From Leptobrachium leishanense (taxonomy: Eukaryota > Chordata > Amphibia > Anura > Megophryidae): a stretch of DNA of 64,000 nt. The notes below the pieces were generated by a model, which saw nothing but the letters and a program-made list of their open reading frames with translations, had not been told where the DNA came from and did no database searches. The stretch spans positions 56,652,881 through 56,716,880 of the forward strand of contig CM019063.1 in assembly GCA_009667805.1 (NCBI GenBank), in the 5' to 3' direction. Positions 61,945-64,000 of the stretch are shown piece after piece. Within the stretch, counting starts at the first letter, position 1; each line of letters begins with the position of its first letter. Both the position numbers and the translations under genes were made by a program.

Positions 61945-62405
61945 ATGTATGCAGGAAATCTGCATGGATATATGGCCCCTAGCTCACACATGGATATATG
62001 GCCCCAGCTCACACATGGATATATGGCCCCCAGCTCACACATGGATATATGGCCCCCAGCTCACACATGGATATATTGCCCCAAGCTCACACATGGATAT
62101 ATTGCCCCAAGCTCACACATGGATATATTGCCCCAAGCTCACACATTGATATATTTGCCCCAAGCTCACACATGGATATATTGCCCCAAGCTCACACATG
62201 GATATATTGCCCCAAGCTCACACATGGATATATTGCCCCAAGCTCACACATGGATATATTGCCCCAAGCTCACACATGGATATATTGCCCCAGCTCACAC
62301 ATGGATATATGGCCCCCAGCTCACACATGGATATATAAGGCCCCCAGCTCACACATGGATATATTGCCCCAGCTCACACATGGATATATTGCCCCAGCTC
62401 ACACA
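61945..62405 (+). repeat. 26-bp minisatellite, about 17 units
   Basis: Unit: cacacatggatatattgccc then caagct, with a second unit type carrying atatatggccccc. The first and last units are of the ggccc type and the middle ones of the ttgcccc type. Open frames of 120-180 codons come from the repeats. Confidence 0.96.
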
Positions 62406-62577
62406 TAGTACAGGAGGGGTGGGGTCGCGCCTATTCCCCGATGGGGCGGCTGCAACCACCAAATGCATCCAGCCCAACAACATGTGTAAAACATAACAAA
62501 GAAAAAAATGTCATCTGCGCTTATTCCCATTATACCGTGTGAAACTAAACACAATTAGAGGTTTGGTTTCTTTGGTT
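62406..62577 (+). repeat. Foreign block inside the 26-bp array; empty hAT site
   Basis: The block starts agtacaggaggggtggggtc and interrupts the array, which resumes at 62578 with three or so units. It is the uninterrupted version of the repeat at 50590-52775, inverted, and holds the empty target of the hAT at 62511-62530. Confidence 0.8.
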
Positions 62578-62640
62578 TCAGCTCACACATGGATATATTG
62601 CCTCAGCTAACACATGGATATATTGCTCCAGCTCACACAC
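62578..62640 (+). repeat. 26-bp minisatellite, remainder
   Basis: Two to three diverged units (cagctcacacatggatatat, cagctaacacatggatatat, then cagctcacacac). Confidence 0.85.
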
Positions 62641-63182
62641 ATTTACATTGGTTCCATTAGACTCCACAATAAATGGTGACAGAAAAAAAGAAATATATGT
62701 TTCTAATAAACCAAAACATTAAAGTCTACTCATGTTATACCTTGTTCTGTGTGAGATGAGTGAGTCCCATTAGGTTCAGCCAAGCCACAGCAAGGGTTGA
62801 CTATTAATCCTGCAGTCAGACTGCCTGAAACTGTGGAAAAAACAGGGTGATAGTCCATTAAATGAGTTTGGGAACAGGTGATTATGTAGATGTGTTGGCC
62901 TTGCTTTCACCCTATAGGGAGACAAGCAATAGACCAAGGAAGGTTTTGCCAAAACAAATTCAGAAATTGTCTGCAAGGGCTTTTAGCCTTTAGTGTGATA
63001 ATGTGTGAACGCTTCCCAGAGCGTAGCATGTCTCTACTTGCCTATATTGATCTTATTTGGTGGGGGCCTATAAAAATAACAGGGGTTTGTGTTGGTTTAG
63101 ATATGATCAACAATTTCCTCAAATGATGGCGGTGGGTCCGGGGTTGCGTCTCGATGTGCACTATGCAAATTTGTGGCTTCTT
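62641..63182. other. Gene-free spacer, nothing recognised
   Basis: No gene or repeat that I can support. Confidence 0.5.
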
Positions 63183-63186
63183 TTAA

Positions 63187-63977
63187 CCCTTTAGTGATCG
63201 GGCGGTTTTACGTAAGCCCGTCCTTTAGTGCCCGCTGCTCTTTTTACGTTTCTGCGCTGCTTGAGTTTAGGTCGAATTCTCCTCTTACTCATTTATGCAA
63301 CCCACACATATTATATGCTGATTTTCCCGGCATTAAATGGACTTTTTAAAGATACCATTATTTTCATCATACCCTATAGTTTACTATAAAAAAAATATGA
63401 AATATGATGAAAAAAAAATGGAAAAAAACACACTTTCTTGAAACTTAATCCCCAAAATCTAAAACCGCCAAAAAGGAACCCGGCCGAATAGTTTCAGAAT
63501 TTTGTCCCGAGAATAGAAATACCCAATTTTTACATGTTTTTGCTTTTTAACCCCTTCACTGCTGAGTCATTTCACCTCTGTGTGCTGAGCTCATTTTGAC
63601 CATTTTATGCTCATCATTTTTAAATGCCAGCCTAGGTATTCTTTTAGTAAACCCCCCCAGACAATTTTTTTTTAAAAAAAAATCCAATTTATTTTTTAAC
63701 TGTTATATTTTATTATTTTTTTTATTTTTTTTTAAATGTATTTTTACTTCAAACCTGGTCATGATTGGTATCATTGGAAAGGCCATGATCATGGATCAGG
63801 AGCTAGGGGATCCAAAGGATCCCCTATCTCCAATTGGCAGCTAGGGGGTTAACTGGCCCACTGACGTCCTCACACATATGGTGAGGATGCCAGTGGGTGG
63901 GGTTGACCCGGAGGCTTGACTGACATCCAAGATTTCAGCCACCTCCAGGTTTGAATCACGATCCGGCAGCAAAAAGG
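63187..63977. mobile_element. Probable piggyBac-like non-autonomous element, TTAA flanks
   Basis: TTAA at 63183-63186 is followed by CCCTTTAGTGATCGGGC. The right side reads GATCCGGCAGCAAAAAGG followed by TTAA (63978-63981), giving imperfect inverted ends (ttaaccctttagtg / caaaaaggttaa). TTAA targets and CCC-type ends are typical of piggyBac. Internal TTAACCCC text at 63550 could instead mark a shorter or nested element. There is a local hairpin, ggggatcc/ggatcccc, at 63807. No transposase. Confidence 0.6.
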
Positions 63978-64000
63978 TTAAATCTATTTACTTCTGAAAA

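Noticed and set aside
61790..62496. Repetitive histidine- and tyrosine-rich frames
   Set aside because: Products of the 26-bp array. Three overlapping frames give equally long products and the unit length is not a multiple of three.

Overview
The window looks like intergenic or intronic DNA from a vertebrate, most likely an amphibian (anuran). I infer this from the repeat mix: L2 and CR1 LINEs, a Penelope-like element with a GIY-YIG endonuclease, a Gmr1-type and a chromodomain Ty3/gypsy element, tRNA-like SINEs, and many hAT, PIF/Harbinger, TA-flanked and piggyBac-like non-autonomous DNA elements. I found no host protein gene, rRNA, tRNA gene or CRISPR array. Every long reading frame is either transposon protein or a by-product of tandem repeats.

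Layout. 1-11 kb: a TA-flanked MITE (called MITE-A here) at 1122-7826 is split by an almost full-length L2 LINE (about 1874-7710). That LINE has a 67-bp minisatellite in its 5' region and is itself split by a hAT element (3066-4162). A sister hAT at 7925-9263 carries a Harbinger MITE. 13-19 kb: SINE, hAT hairpin, two inverted hAT copies with exact 8-bp duplications, and a 140-bp tandem repeat. 19.4-24.8 kb: a Penelope-like element on the minus strand with two long open frames, terminal pseudo-LTRs with a hammerhead-like box, and an inverted 5'-truncated copy joined head to head. 26.7-32 kb: MITE-A copies, one broken by a 3-bp-TSD foldback element and by a truncated L2. 33.2-36 kb: a decayed Ty3/gypsy element whose integrase lies before its reverse transcriptase (Gmr1-like order). 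37-42.3 kb: MITE-A, MITE-B and Harbinger nests. 42.95-49.24 kb: a young chromovirus-type LTR retrotransposon with 5-bp TSD, near-identical LTRs and a predicted self-priming site; it sits in a 136-bp hAT MITE. 49.4-64 kb: L2 tail with a 21-bp VNTR, a 2-kb hAT, a CR1 fragment, a mariner relic split by a hAT, foldback elements, 45-bp and 26-bp minisatellites, and a piggyBac-like element.

How it fits together. The window is a stratified record of transposition. Several insertions can be dated against each other because the empty site is also present in the window. The two most complete elements are the chromovirus (two single-base frame breaks) and the Penelope-like element (one frame break). Coordinates of repeats were read by eye; boundaries backed by target-site duplications are reliable to the base, the others to about 10-30 bases.
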